Source: a bacterium (GTDB taxonomy: Bacteria > Bacteroidota > Bacteroidia > Cytophagales > Cyclobacteriaceae). From it: a stretch of 64,000 nucleotides of DNA. The notes below the pieces were generated by a model. That model was not told where the DNA came from. It saw only the letters and a list, made by a program, of their open reading frames with translations, and did no database searches. Positions 33,993 through 43,290 of this stretch are shown piece by piece. Location: the NCBI GenBank assembly GCA_024743255.1, contig JANSWY010000024.1:1-64000 (forward strand). Reading direction: 5' to 3'. Both the position numbers and the translations under genes were made by a program. Numbering within the stretch: position 1 is the first letter of the stretch; the number at the start of each line of letters is the position of its first letter.

Positions 33993-34086
33993 AGCAGATA
34001 AGATTTTAAGTTTGTTGATGCAACCTTCAATTTCGATATTGCATCTACCAACTAAACTCAAAAAAACTCATGAAATCTTATCTGCT
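33993..34086 (+). promoter_or_regulatory. Structured leader masking the M1 peptidase start
   Basis: AGCAGATAAGATTT (33993-34006) is the exact reverse complement of AAATCTTATCTGCT (34073-34086), which begins one codon after the ATG at 34070. Inside lies a second stem, GATGCAA/TTGCATC (34017-34045). In RNA the 14-bp helix would sit right at the start codon, so it could control ribosome access. It may also partly terminate read-through from the gene upstream. Confidence 0.6.
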
Positions 34087-37000
34087 AACCACTTTATTAT
34101 TAATTAATGCCTTTTATTCTAAATCTCAGAATTCTTACTTCCAACAAGAAGTCAATTACAAAATAGATGTTCGTCTAGATGACAAGGAACATTTTCTGCA
34201 CGCATTTGAAGAGTTGGAATATGTAAATAACTCTGGTCAAACACTCAATTATATTTTCTTTCATCTGTGGCCAAATGCTTACAAAACCAATCAAACAGCA
34301 TTTGCAAAACAACAAGTTGAAGCTGGTTCTCAGCGCTTTTATTTTACTTCTGATAAATATCGTGGCTATATAGATAGTCTTGATTTTAAGGTAAATGGAG
34401 TTCCTGTAGAAATTGAAGAAAATTCTGAAAACCCTGATATCATAAAATTAATTCTTAATGAGCCACTTACCGGAGGTGCTAAAATTGATATAACTACACC
34501 TTTTAGGGTGAAGATACCTTGGTCATACAGTAGACTAGGACGAATAAATCAACAGTATCAAATTACTCAATGGTACCCTAAACCGGCAGTATTTGATAAA
34601 GATGGTTGGCATACAATGCCTTATTTGGACATGGGTGAATTCTACTCTGAGTTTGGATCATTTGATGTTTCAATTACTGTTCCAGAGAACTATGTCATTG
34701 GAGCTACCGGTGATTTGCAAAATCAAAGGGAGCTTGAATTTCTAGACAGCTTGGGTAGCAATAACAAGAACATGGTTGAAGATAATGATTTGCGTAAAGA
34801 TCACCCTGAATCCAGTTCAAAAACTAAAACGCTGCGTTACTTACAAGACCGTGTACATGATTTTGCTTGGTTTGCGGATAAGAGATACCTTGTTAAAACA
34901 GGCGAAGTATCTCTCCCAGGTTCTGGTAGAAAAGTCAAGCTTTATGCTATGTATAACAAGGTAAATGCTGAGGTTTGGGAAGATATCATTGAATACATGC
35001 ATGATGGAATTCAATTTTATTCCAAGACAGTGGGAGAATATCCGTATGATGTAGCTACTGTTGTTGATGGAGCCTTGAGTGCTGGCTCTGGAATGGAATA
35101 CCCTACTATCACTGTATTGGGTGCTGATAGTGAAATTCTTTTAGAGTTGGTGACAGTCCACGAGTTAGGTCACAATTGGTTTTACGGGATTTTGGCTAGT
35201 AATGAAAGGGAGTTTACGTGGATGGATGAAGGCTTTAATTCATTTGTTGAACAAGATTACTTTTTGGAGAAATATCCAGATAGAGGTTTGCTTGGGACTG
35301 ATCCAAATAATCATGCGACAATTGGTGGAAGAATAGCCAGGTTCTTTAATGTATCCACCACTCCAATTGATCAACTGTACCCAATTGCATACAAAGCAGT
35401 AACAGCTGCGGGAAAAGATCAGGCTATGCAAACTCATGCGGCTGACTTTACGTCCATTAATTACGGTATCATCAACTATCAGAAAACAGCCACTCTGCTT
35501 AGGTATCTTCAAGGATATTTGGGAAAGGATTTATTTCAGAAATGCATGAAGACATACTACGATGAATGGAAGTTTAAACATCCAAAACCTGATGATGCCA
35601 AAAGAGTGTTTGAGGAGGTGTCAAAGCAAGACCTTTCCTGGTTCTTTGAAGACTTTGTCAAGACAACTGGTGGAGTTGAATACAAAGCAAAAAAGGTGTC
35701 CAAAACTGGGGATGGATATGGTTTAGTAATTCAAAATGTAGGGGAAATCGCTAGTCCTGTTGAAATCGCTACTGTAAAAGATGGTGAAATATTGGATTCA
35801 AAATGGTATCCAGGATTTGTGGGTAAACAAACTCTGAGTATTAAAACATCAGAAAATATTGGCTCTTTGTTGATTGATCCATATTTGAGAATGCCCGATA
35901 TAAATGCCCACAATAATGAAATCAAAACAAAAGGCATTACCAAAAAAGGTCAACCATTGAAGCTGAAGCTACTTGGATCGGTGGACTATCCAGATAAAAA
36001 TACGATATACTGGCTACCAACTATCGGTTTAAATACTAATGATGATTTTCTTTTAGGAGCAGCTTTCTACAATAGTATAATCCCGGAAAAGAAGTTTCGA
36101 TATATCGTGATGCCAATGTATAGTTTTGGATTAAACAAACATGCTGGACTCCATGATATTGCTTATAGCTGGAAAACACAGAGCTTTCAAAGAGTTGAGT
36201 GGGGAGCGCAATTCAAGGAATTTGCAGGATATCAGAAATACATGACAGATCTTACGTTTGAATTGAGACCGGATAATCCACGTACAGATGCGGATCAAAC
36301 CATCACTATTTCTCAGTCATATATAGAGTCTGATCAGGATATTTTACCATATTATGAGGAATCGGACTATTTCACTTCCGTAGAGTACTACAGAAATAAA
36401 AGTGATGCATTAAAAAGGATTTCTGTTTTGGTAGGAATTACTTCCAATATCCAGGATTTTACAGTGATTCAGTCTAGCTATAGATGGAGCAAGACGTATA
36501 AAAGGAATCATAAATTTAATCTCAGACTATATGCTGGAGCATTTATTCAAGCAAATGATCTTGCACCAATATATCAGTTAAATTTTTCAGGTAACCCAGA
36601 CTATCAGATGAATGATCAATTCTTCGATCGTGCTCAGTCTTCTAATGACCTTGCTGTCCTGACTAAACAAACTAACCTTGGGCAAGGCGGATTTCGAGGT
36701 TTCATTCCGGAATCTAGTGATGTAGGGATTGCAACCGTTAACTTTGATATTGATGTTCCCAAACTCAAATTATTCGAATTGTTTGTTGATGGTGGAGTCG
36801 ATTTTGATGGTTTTGACAGTTTCTATTCCACAGGCATAAGTTTGAATTTTAGTGATATTTTCCTTTTACACTTCCCATTAATTGGAGATAGTTACCAAGA
36901 AGTTACTCCTGGTAGTTTTAATGAGTTTACAGATAATATTCGATTTACTCTTAGGCTTGATCCTTTGAATCCTTACAAATTAATTAGGAATACTTATTGA
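34070..37000 (+). CDS. M1 family metallopeptidase with C-terminal outer-membrane-like beta domain
   Basis: 976 residues, signal peptide to about 19. The N-terminal half is an M1 aminopeptidase: GSGMEYP substrate-binding loop and HELGHNW with His364, Glu365, His368 and the third ligand Glu387 in WMDEGFN. From about residue 620 the protein turns into alternating short strands (IYWLPTIGLNTNDDFLLGAA, FRYIVMPMYSFGL, KFNLRLYAGAFIQ) and ends FTLRLDPLNPYKLIRNTY, which looks like a beta-barrel or large beta domain. It may be a peptidase tethered to the outer membrane (inference). Translation may depend on the leader structure at 33993. Confidence 0.88.
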   Translation: MKSYLLTTLLLINAFYSKSQNSYFQQEVNYKIDVRLDDKEHFLHAFEELEYVNNSGQTLNYIFFHLWPNAYKTNQTAFAKQQVEAGSQRFYFTSDKYRGYIDSLDFKVNGVPVEIEENSENPDIIKLILNEPLTGGAKIDITTPFRVKIPWSYSRLGRINQQYQITQWYPKPAVFDKDGWHTMPYLDMGEFYSEFGSFDVSITVPENYVIGATGDLQNQRELEFLDSLGSNNKNMVEDNDLRKDHPESSSKTKTLRYLQDRVHDFAWFADKRYLVKTGEVSLPGSGRKVKLYAMYNKVNAEVWEDIIEYMHDGIQFYSKTVGEYPYDVATVVDGALSAGSGMEYPTITVLGADSEILLELVTVHELGHNWFYGILASNEREFTWMDEGFNSFVEQDYFLEKYPDRGLLGTDPNNHATIGGRIARFFNVSTTPIDQLYPIAYKAVTAAGKDQAMQTHAADFTSINYGIINYQKTATLLRYLQGYLGKDLFQKCMKTYYDEWKFKHPKPDDAKRVFEEVSKQDLSWFFEDFVKTTGGVEYKAKKVSKTGDGYGLVIQNVGEIASPVEIATVKDGEILDSKWYPGFVGKQTLSIKTSENIGSLLIDPYLRMPDINAHNNEIKTKGITKKGQPLKLKLLGSVDYPDKNTIYWLPTIGLNTNDDFLLGAAFYNSIIPEKKFRYIVMPMYSFGLNKHAGLHDIAYSWKTQSFQRVEWGAQFKEFAGYQKYMTDLTFELRPDNPRTDADQTITISQSYIESDQDILPYYEESDYFTSVEYYRNKSDALKRISVLVGITSNIQDFTVIQSSYRWSKTYKRNHKFNLRLYAGAFIQANDLAPIYQLNFSGNPDYQMNDQFFDRAQSSNDLAVLTKQTNLGQGGFRGFIPESSDVGIATVNFDIDVPKLKLFELFVDGGVDFDGFDSFYSTGISLNFSDIFLLHFPLIGDSYQEVTPGSFNEFTDNIRFTLRLDPLNPYKLIRNTY

Positions 37001-37151
37001 TTATGTTAATGAAATAGCTATTTCCTTGTGTGATTCGTAATTTTACACAGTCATTGAAGAATCTTCAATAAATGAAGATTGTAATGTTTGTTTGTTGAAG
37101 AATTTCAATTGAGAGGCTATGATATTTGCAAAATTTCTCTTCTTTGTTTAA

Positions 37152-37165
37152 ATTGGTTGACCAAT
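37152..37165. promoter_or_regulatory. UxuR/ExuR-like operator upstream of alginate lyase
   Basis: ATTGGT-TG-ACCAAT is a perfect palindrome apart from the two-base centre. The form matches the ATTGGT-AT-ACCAAT sites of the GntR-family hexuronate regulators UxuR/ExuR (established in enterobacteria). It lies 52 bp before the PL7 gene; the exact reverse complement recurs at 39309. Confidence 0.65.
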
Positions 37166-37216
37166 AACTAGTTACTGGTTATCCATTGTTTTACGTAACC
37201 TAAACCTATAAATAAA

Positions 37217-39142
37217 ATGAAAATTAAAAAGCACTCTGCCAGAGTCCTTCTGGCGGTCTCATTATGTCTTGTTGGTTGGAGTTGTGAAGAGGATGCTATA
37301 TTAGTAGATACAGATCTACAAATGCAATCTGCGGTAGGGGATCAAATCAATATTTCTAATTCGGGATTTGAAAGTAGTTGGTCAGGATGGAATGATACTG
37401 ATCCTTCAGCCTTATCCAGCGATGCTAATTCTGGTTCAAAATCTGCTAAGATCACCGGATCCTCTGGTAGGTTTGAGCAAACAGTTTCTGTCAATGCCAA
37501 TACGAATTATACGTTGCAGGCTTATGTCCTGGATAATGGAAAAATTGGAGCCATTGCAGGAGGAAATGATTACAACCAAACTGTTGATCACAGCAACTGG
37601 TCTGCTGTTTCTGTTTCATTCAATTCAGGATCTTCAACATCGGTGACCATATATGGTGCTTACGGTGGAGGAGAAGGTAGATTTGATGACTTTTCATTGA
37701 CTGAAGGATCTTCAGGTGGTTCCTCGGGAGGTCAATTAGTTCCTGTAAGCGTTTCTGCGAATGGAGATGATGGGAATGTTCCACAAAATACACTTGATGG
37801 CAATTTTGGAACGAGGTGGTCTTCAAATGGCTACACTGGAAAATACATTACATATGATCTTGGGTCTAACAAGTCTGTATCCAGTATGAAAATTGCCTGG
37901 TTCAAAGGTGATCAACGACAAGCATATTTTAAAATTAGAGTGGGTACTTCCACATCTAATTTAGCTACCGTCTATGATGGTTCAACCTCCGGTAGCAGTG
38001 GAAATACAACAGGCCTTGAATCATATGATTTTGCTGCGACTACAGCCAGATATGTAAGAGTTTCAGGGTTTGGAAATTCAAGTAATTCCTGGAATAGTAT
38101 AACGGAGGCAGAAATATTTGGTAATGGAGGAGACCCTCAGGACACCACACCTCCCGGTGCAGTTTCAAACCTGTCAGCAAATGCAGGTGATGGAAGCGTA
38201 AATTTGAGTTGGAGTAATCCAGGAGATTCTGATTTCAGCAATGTGGAAATCAGTTATAATGGAAATACTATAACAACCTCCAATCAATCCAGAACGATTT
38301 CGGGATTGACCAATGGTAATCAGTACACATTTACTGTAATAGCTTACGATAATGCAGGAAATGCATCTGCATCAAGATCCGTTTCAGCAACACCTCAAGG
38401 CTCAAATCCACAACCTGGACAAACAAACTTGGCTAACTGGAAATTGACACTGCCAGTAAGCAATAGCAGCGGTTCACTTTCAGGAGGTCAGGGAGATGCT
38501 TATGAAGTTCCTGCTAGTACACTAGCAAACTGGACAAGTAACAGCGCCATTCCAAATGCATTAGAGCCTTATTTCAATTACAATTCTTCCGGGAATATGG
38601 AATTCTATTGTGTTTACACAGGTATTACAACTTCAAGTAATACACAAAATTCCAGAACTGAACTAAGAGAAATGATAACTGGTACTGATGATCAATACAA
38701 CTGGACTATTGGTGAAGGAGGTGTGATGGAAGGTAGGTTTAGAGTGAAAGATCTTAATAATGCTTCAAAACTCTTTGCAATGCAAATTCATGGTAAAGCT
38801 CCAGAATCCAAGCCCTTGTTGAAAATAATTTGGGACAATGGAAAGATAAGAGCACTGAGAAAAATCAACAGCGGTGGAAGTTGGGTAGATGACGAGGATA
38901 CAAGCTCCAGAGTGAACGTGGCAGCAAATGAATGGGTGAAGGTTAAAATCACTTGTAATGCATCACAACTTAGAGTTGATGTCAACGATCAGGAGATGAT
39001 TACCTGGACAGATGGTTTAATAGACGATTGGGGGAGCAATAATACATTTTACTTCAAAGCTGGTAATTATCTGCAGCATCATGACGTTGATGAAGGCCAT
39101 AGCGCTGTAGTGGAGTACGATTATGTTTATATAACGCACTAG
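37217..39142 (+). CDS. PL7 alginate lyase, multimodular lipoprotein
   Basis: 641 residues. Signal with lipobox VGWSCEED, so probably a lipoprotein. Order: carbohydrate-binding-like beta domain (~30-165), F5/8C (CBM32-like) domain (~173-305, NTLDGNFGTRWSS), fibronectin III (~310-395), PL7 catalytic domain (~400-641). PL7 motifs: SRTELRE (Arg480, Glu482, Arg484), QIH (Gln523, His525) and YFKAGNY (Tyr612 to Tyr618). It cleaves alginate by beta-elimination; which linkages it prefers is not clear (QIH is often linked to polyG preference). An operator typical of uronate regulators sits upstream. Confidence 0.93.
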   Translation: MKIKKHSARVLLAVSLCLVGWSCEEDAILVDTDLQMQSAVGDQINISNSGFESSWSGWNDTDPSALSSDANSGSKSAKITGSSGRFEQTVSVNANTNYTLQAYVLDNGKIGAIAGGNDYNQTVDHSNWSAVSVSFNSGSSTSVTIYGAYGGGEGRFDDFSLTEGSSGGSSGGQLVPVSVSANGDDGNVPQNTLDGNFGTRWSSNGYTGKYITYDLGSNKSVSSMKIAWFKGDQRQAYFKIRVGTSTSNLATVYDGSTSGSSGNTTGLESYDFAATTARYVRVSGFGNSSNSWNSITEAEIFGNGGDPQDTTPPGAVSNLSANAGDGSVNLSWSNPGDSDFSNVEISYNGNTITTSNQSRTISGLTNGNQYTFTVIAYDNAGNASASRSVSATPQGSNPQPGQTNLANWKLTLPVSNSSGSLSGGQGDAYEVPASTLANWTSNSAIPNALEPYFNYNSSGNMEFYCVYTGITTSSNTQNSRTELREMITGTDDQYNWTIGEGGVMEGRFRVKDLNNASKLFAMQIHGKAPESKPLLKIIWDNGKIRALRKINSGGSWVDDEDTSSRVNVAANEWVKVKITCNASQLRVDVNDQEMITWTDGLIDDWGSNNTFYFKAGNYLQHHDVDEGHSAVVEYDYVYITH

Positions 39143-39163
39143 TTTAAATTGAATTTTGTTACT

Positions 39164-39198
39164 AAAACTCCCTGCCGGTTAATCCGGCAGGGAGTTTT
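39164..39198 (+). terminator. Rho-independent terminator after alginate lyase
   Basis: AAAACTCCCTGCCGG pairs perfectly with CCGGCAGGGAGTTTT across a five-base loop; T-rich end. Confidence 0.9.
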
Positions 39199-39308
39199 AT
39201 TTAATGGCTGGTACTAAAATTGTAATAAGTGGAATTTTGCTTTATGTTTTCTTCAAACAGTAACGGTTTTCCTTGATATTATTTGGAATTTCATAAATCG
39301 GTAACTAA

Positions 39309-39341
39309 ATTGGTCAACCAATTATTGGTATACTAAATTTG
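39309..39341 (+). promoter_or_regulatory. Operator plus promoter of candidate small RNA
   Basis: ATTGGTCAACCAAT (39309-39322) is the exact reverse complement of the alginate-lyase operator. TAAATTTG (39334-39341) is an exact -7 consensus match. The TTG inside the operator lies 21 bp upstream of it, where the -33 TTG is expected, so the regulator would block the polymerase. Confidence 0.6.
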
Positions 39342-39347
39342 ATTGTA

Positions 39348-39546
39348 GCACAGCAGCTTTTTCAACAAACAGACAGAGTTCAGTCTAAGTGCCTAGTCTG
39401 GATTCACAACAAGATTCACATTTGATGTAAATAAGATATTATCCTGACTTGCTGATGCTCCAATAATCGCTTGCTGCTTTTTATAAGCGTCAGGATATTC
39501 TATGATGGTGAATCATAAACCGGGAATTCTGTTCCCGGTTTTTTTT
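39348..39546 (+). ncRNA. Candidate small RNA under uronate-type operator
   Basis: About 200 nt bounded by the promoter/operator at 39309-39341 and a strong terminator at 39518-39546. No convincing reading frame is present. Inside: GATTCACA occurs twice (39401, 39413), and GTGAATC (39508-39514) can pair with either copy, giving two alternative folds; CCTGAC and GTCAGG enclose a smaller hairpin. The exact start is inferred from the -7 element. It occupies most of the gap between the alginate lyase and the gene at 39550. Confidence 0.55.
39518..39546 (+). terminator. Rho-independent terminator of candidate small RNA
   Basis: AACCGGGAA pairs with TTCCCGGTT across a five-base loop; eight T follow. 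No protein gene precedes it on this strand for over 350 bp. Confidence 0.88.
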
Positions 39547-39549
39547 GTC

Positions 39550-39843
39550 TTAATTCAGTGAGGCCTGAGATTCTTCTCTACAATCGTTAATGATTTCGTT
39601 TACCAGATCTCTGCATATTCCGTTTTCGCACCCAATATCATAAAGACCTAGTACAGTACTATGACTGATCCATCCCACTCTAATTAGTTCATTGAAGATT
39701 ATCTTTCTCAATAATTTCAGTGTATTGTATTGTTCTTTGTGAATTTCAAACATATCTATCAGTTTAATCATGTTACTTATAAATGAGGCTTTAATCTCTT
39801 TTGATGATACAATAGTGGGATAGATACAGCCCAGGAAGCTCAA
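39550..39843 (-). CDS. Small hypothetical protein (doubtful, possibly remnant)
   Basis: 97 residues from a TTG start; the frame stays open further upstream (toward about 39910) without an ATG. Helical sequence, e.g. KASFISNMIKLIDMFEIHKE and LLRKIIFNELIRVGW. No family recognised. It may be a true small gene or the remains of a longer one. The remaining 186 bp to the glycosyltransferase operon show nothing clear. Confidence 0.35.
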   Translation of the reverse strand: MSFLGCIYPTIVSSKEIKASFISNMIKLIDMFEIHKEQYNTLKLLRKIIFNELIRVGWISHSTVLGLYDIGCENGICRDLVNEIINDCREESQASLN

Positions 39844-40029
39844 TCCAACTTTGAGTGTACTATTATGGGTGTTGAATGGTTCCCGATTGCTGTTGAATTG
39901 ACAATCGGATTAGCCGTTGATACTGGTCTGATGATTTCAACCATCCGGACGCACTTCTTGAGCCAGCCATCGCTTTTAAACTCAGTCACTTCAATCATTT
40001 GGACAGATTGCTAGAAAAACAATAGCAAT

Positions 40030-41172
40030 ATGATCCTTTTAATATGCGTCTCAATATTGATCTACACCTATCTAGGATATGGTTTGATCATGTGGTTTTT
40101 AGGTAAAAACAGGAAGAATATTCCAAGCTATTTGGAAGAACAACCAGAGGTTACTGTTGTGGTTGCAGCTTACAATGAAGAGCAATGTATTCAGAATAAG
40201 ATCAGAAATACGCTTTCCTTGAATTACCCTCAACATAAGCTGAAATTATGGATTGTGGCAGACGGATCAGATGACGATACTGTTGAGCTTGCAAGTGAGT
40301 TTGAAGGGGTAAAAGTGTTTCATCAACCCGAGAGAAGAGGAAAGGTAAATGCAGTGAATAGAGTAATGAAATTAGTGGAAACACCTTATGCTGTTCTTAC
40401 AGATGCAAATGCCATGCTAAATAAAGACGCGATTCAAGAATTACTGAAACACTTCTCCGATAAGAAAGTAGCAGCTGTTTCAGGTGAAAAGAAAGTGCAT
40501 CTAGAAGAGAATGAAGATGCTGTTTCGGCAGGTGAAGGCTTGTACTGGAAATATGAATCATTTTTGAAGAGGATGGATGCAAGAACAAATTCTCTTGTTG
40601 GAGCAGCAGGTGAGTTAATTGCAGTTAGATCGGATCTATATGAGCCAGTACCTGAGGACACAATTATTGAGGATTTCTATATGACCATGAGCTTTTGTAA
40701 GCAGGGTTTCAAAGTAGGTTACGAACCTAAAGCATTTGCAACTGAAAAGTCAAGTCAGGATATAGGACAAGAGTTGAAAAGGAAAATAAGAATATGTGCA
40801 GGTGGCTTTCAAAGTATTATCCGACTGGCTGGCTTGCTGAACCCTTTCAAATACGGTTTTTTGACCTTTCAGTATATCAGTCATAGAGTTCTGAGATGGA
40901 CGCTCGCACCAATAGCTCTAATCACATTACTTATCATATCAATAATTCAGCATGATTCCTCTGTGTGGCATAGTCTTCTATTCTGGTCACAGATAGGGTT
41001 CTATTCTTTGGCCTTTTTAGGATACGTTTTACAAAGGCAAAAGGTGAAAATCAAAGGAGCATTTGTTCCCTACTATTTTACTATCATGAACATAGCAGCC
41101 ATCATTGGCTTCTCAAGACTTTTATTCAACGACAACCTGGTTATCTGGGAAAAAGCAAACAGAAAATTATGA
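40030..41172 (+). CDS. Membrane glycosyltransferase family 2
   Basis: 380 residues. N-terminal helix (1-22), GT2 domain ~40-260 with VTVVVAAYNEE, VADGSDDDT, TDANAML, and EDFYMTMS with a KIRICAGGFQ segment comparable to the C-terminal GT2 motif, then three to four transmembrane helices. Similar to processive or lipid-linked sugar transferases that build exopolysaccharide. First gene of a four-gene operon; stop overlaps the next start as ATGA. Confidence 0.9.
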   Translation: MILLICVSILIYTYLGYGLIMWFLGKNRKNIPSYLEEQPEVTVVVAAYNEEQCIQNKIRNTLSLNYPQHKLKLWIVADGSDDDTVELASEFEGVKVFHQPERRGKVNAVNRVMKLVETPYAVLTDANAMLNKDAIQELLKHFSDKKVAAVSGEKKVHLEENEDAVSAGEGLYWKYESFLKRMDARTNSLVGAAGELIAVRSDLYEPVPEDTIIEDFYMTMSFCKQGFKVGYEPKAFATEKSSQDIGQELKRKIRICAGGFQSIIRLAGLLNPFKYGFLTFQYISHRVLRWTLAPIALITLLIISIIQHDSSVWHSLLFWSQIGFYSLAFLGYVLQRQKVKIKGAFVPYYFTIMNIAAIIGFSRLLFNDNLVIWEKANRKL

Positions 41173-42071
41173 AACCAACATTAAGCATTATAACAGTTAA
41201 TTATAACTCAGCACAGGAGACCACTGATTTTCTAAAGTCAATATGTGGCAATCCATTATCTACAGCAGTAGAGGTAATAGTGGTGGATAATAGCCAAACT
41301 AAGGGTCTTCAACAGAACCTATGGCAGATTAAATCAACAGTCAAATATGTAGGCGCTGAAGGAAATCTTGGATATGCCGGAGGGATGAACCTGGGTATGA
41401 AACACGCTTCAGGAGACTACTTGTTTCTGGTGAACAATGATACTACGGTTGATGTGAGTCAATTATTAGATCTTGTCGCGCAATACAGGCAATCCGGAGA
41501 GTACGGGATTTTATGCCCAGTTATTAAAAATGAAGACAATTCTGTGCAATACGCTGGATATACCATGCTCAATCCATTTACTGGACGAAATAAAACAATC
41601 ACTAAGGTTGATTATGGAAAAGACATAACAGAAACAGCATACCCTCATGGAGCAGCAATGTTGATCTCAAGGGAGAATCTTGATAGAGTGGGATACCTTT
41701 CTGAGGAATATTTCCTCTATTATGAAGAGATAGATTGGGGTCAGAGAATTCGAAATAAAGGGTTGAAAATTGGTGTTTTTAATAAATGTCATATTACTCA
41801 TGCTGAGAGTGGATCAGTAAATAAAGTAAGTCAGTGTAAGTTGTATTTCACAACAAGAAACAGAATTCTGTTTGCGAGAAATCATTTTCATAAAGTGGGT
41901 CAATTCTTTTTTACGATTTACATGTTGATGATTTCTATTCCGAAAGGACTGAAATTATTAATCAATCACAATTTTGAGTCGTTAAAGACATTCTTGGCAG
42001 CATATAAGTGGCATCTATTTAATAGTAGGTTTAGTAAAGAATTAGGAAATGGATTTGATGCACTTAGATAA
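41169..42071 (+). CDS. Glycosyltransferase family 2 (rhamnosyltransferase-like)
   Basis: 300 residues. GT2 motifs: LSIITVNYNSAQETTDFL, VEVIVVDNSQ, NLGYAGGMNLGMKHASGDY, LVNNDTTVD (DxD-like), and FLYYEEIDWGQRIRNKGLKI. This is the WcaA/rhamnosyltransferase-like subgroup used in surface polysaccharide synthesis. Coupled to both neighbours (4 bp and 23 bp overlaps). Confidence 0.9.
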   Translation: MKPTLSIITVNYNSAQETTDFLKSICGNPLSTAVEVIVVDNSQTKGLQQNLWQIKSTVKYVGAEGNLGYAGGMNLGMKHASGDYLFLVNNDTTVDVSQLLDLVAQYRQSGEYGILCPVIKNEDNSVQYAGYTMLNPFTGRNKTITKVDYGKDITETAYPHGAAMLISRENLDRVGYLSEEYFLYYEEIDWGQRIRNKGLKIGVFNKCHITHAESGSVNKVSQCKLYFTTRNRILFARNHFHKVGQFFFTIYMLMISIPKGLKLLINHNFESLKTFLAAYKWHLFNSRFSKELGNGFDALR

Positions 42072-43290
42072 CAGATTGCAAAGGGTATTAATCCTGGGGC
42101 TAGTTCGGCATGATGATCAAATTGCATCTACGACAATGGCATTGGCTAAAAGCTTTAGTCAAAATAATGAAGTGCTTTTGGTTGAGCACCCTTATACATT
42201 GATTGACTGCATGAAAAGCTTTTGGAAAAAGTCAACCTGGAAGAGAATAAGAGCCACTTTTGGTTTATCAACTCCAATAATTCAAGGAACGAATTGGCAA
42301 ATTCTAATTCCTCCTGTGACACTTCCAGTTAATTGGTTAAAAAGAGGAAGACTGTATAAGATTTTTCAAAAGGTTAATCACAGGCTCATTGGCAGGACAA
42401 TAAACAGATGTTTGACTAAACTAAAATGGAATGAATATGTCTACATTAACTCCTACAACTATCACTATCCGCACTTACAGCAATATTTAATAGAAGGGTG
42501 TTTACTAAGAACTTATCACTGCGTAGATCCTATCATAAAGCCCTACACCAGAAAGCATGGTCTGATTAATGAGAAGTTGACAGTTTTACAATCAGATTTG
42601 GTGATCAGTACTAGCTTAAGCTTGCAACAGAAGTGGGCGAATATGAATAGTAGCTATTTAATAACTAATGGTGTTTCTCAGTCTCTAATCAATCAATTCA
42701 ATACTGATAAGGGTGAAATAGACCCAACTATCAGGTCTCTGGGAACTTCGTTATTTGGATATTTTGGTGCGATCGAAAGGAGGATCGACTACAATTTATT
42801 GGAAAAGGTATTTAAAAAGAATCCTCAGTGGAAACTGGTAATGGCTGGTGTAATTGAACCACGTTACATGGATTCAGCACTTTTTCAACTACCAAATGTA
42901 CATTTGATTGGAAGTTATCAATATCATGAATTGGTTAAGCTTATAAACTCTGTGGATGTAACAATCATCCCATTCAAGAAAGATGACGCCTCTTCAGGAA
43001 TTTTTCCATTGAAAGTATATGAGTACCTAGCGAGTGGAAAACCAGTAGTTTCAACAGACTTCAATGAGTTTCTTACCTGCAAACTTAGAGATGTGATGGA
43101 CTTTGCTTCAAATGATCAAGAGCTTCAGCGGACCATGGAACAGGCTCTTAGAAATCCATCAGTAGGAGGGGAGAGAAGAAAATTGACAGCCAAACGGAAT
43201 ACATGGGAGATAAAGGCAAAGCAATTTCAAGAAATAATCAATATAGAATATGAAAGAAAGAATTTTAAAAGCTGCAAGGAACAACAGTAA
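42049..43290 (+). CDS. Glycosyltransferase (GT4/GT1-like)
   Basis: About 413 residues (start at 42049 or 42058). GT-B fold: N-terminal half without clear motif, C-terminal half with LFGYFGAIERRIDYNLLEKV, WKLVMAGVIEP, VHLIGSYQYHELVKLI and FPLKVYEYLASGKPVVST, the GT4-type nucleotide-sugar site. Third gene of the polysaccharide operon; overlaps the acyltransferase gene by 41 bp. Confidence 0.88.
   Translation: MDLMHLDNRLQRVLILGLVRHDDQIASTTMALAKSFSQNNEVLLVEHPYTLIDCMKSFWKKSTWKRIRATFGLSTPIIQGTNWQILIPPVTLPVNWLKRGRLYKIFQKVNHRLIGRTINRCLTKLKWNEYVYINSYNYHYPHLQQYLIEGCLLRTYHCVDPIIKPYTRKHGLINEKLTVLQSDLVISTSLSLQQKWANMNSSYLITNGVSQSLINQFNTDKGEIDPTIRSLGTSLFGYFGAIERRIDYNLLEKVFKKNPQWKLVMAGVIEPRYMDSALFQLPNVHLIGSYQYHELVKLINSVDVTIIPFKKDDASSGIFPLKVYEYLASGKPVVSTDFNEFLTCKLRDVMDFASNDQELQRTMEQALRNPSVGGERRKLTAKRNTWEIKAKQFQEIINIEYERKNFKSCKEQQ

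Noticed and set aside
37052-37069. ATTGAAGA/TCTTCAAT inverted repeat after the M1 gene
   Set aside because: Short, AT-rich and without a T-run; likely chance or a very weak terminator.
39844-40029. Minus-strand ORF starting MIEVTEFKS upstream of the 39550 gene
   Set aside because: About 50 codons, no recognisable domain, and it ends close to the other frame; it could be part of the same remnant but support is too weak to list separately.
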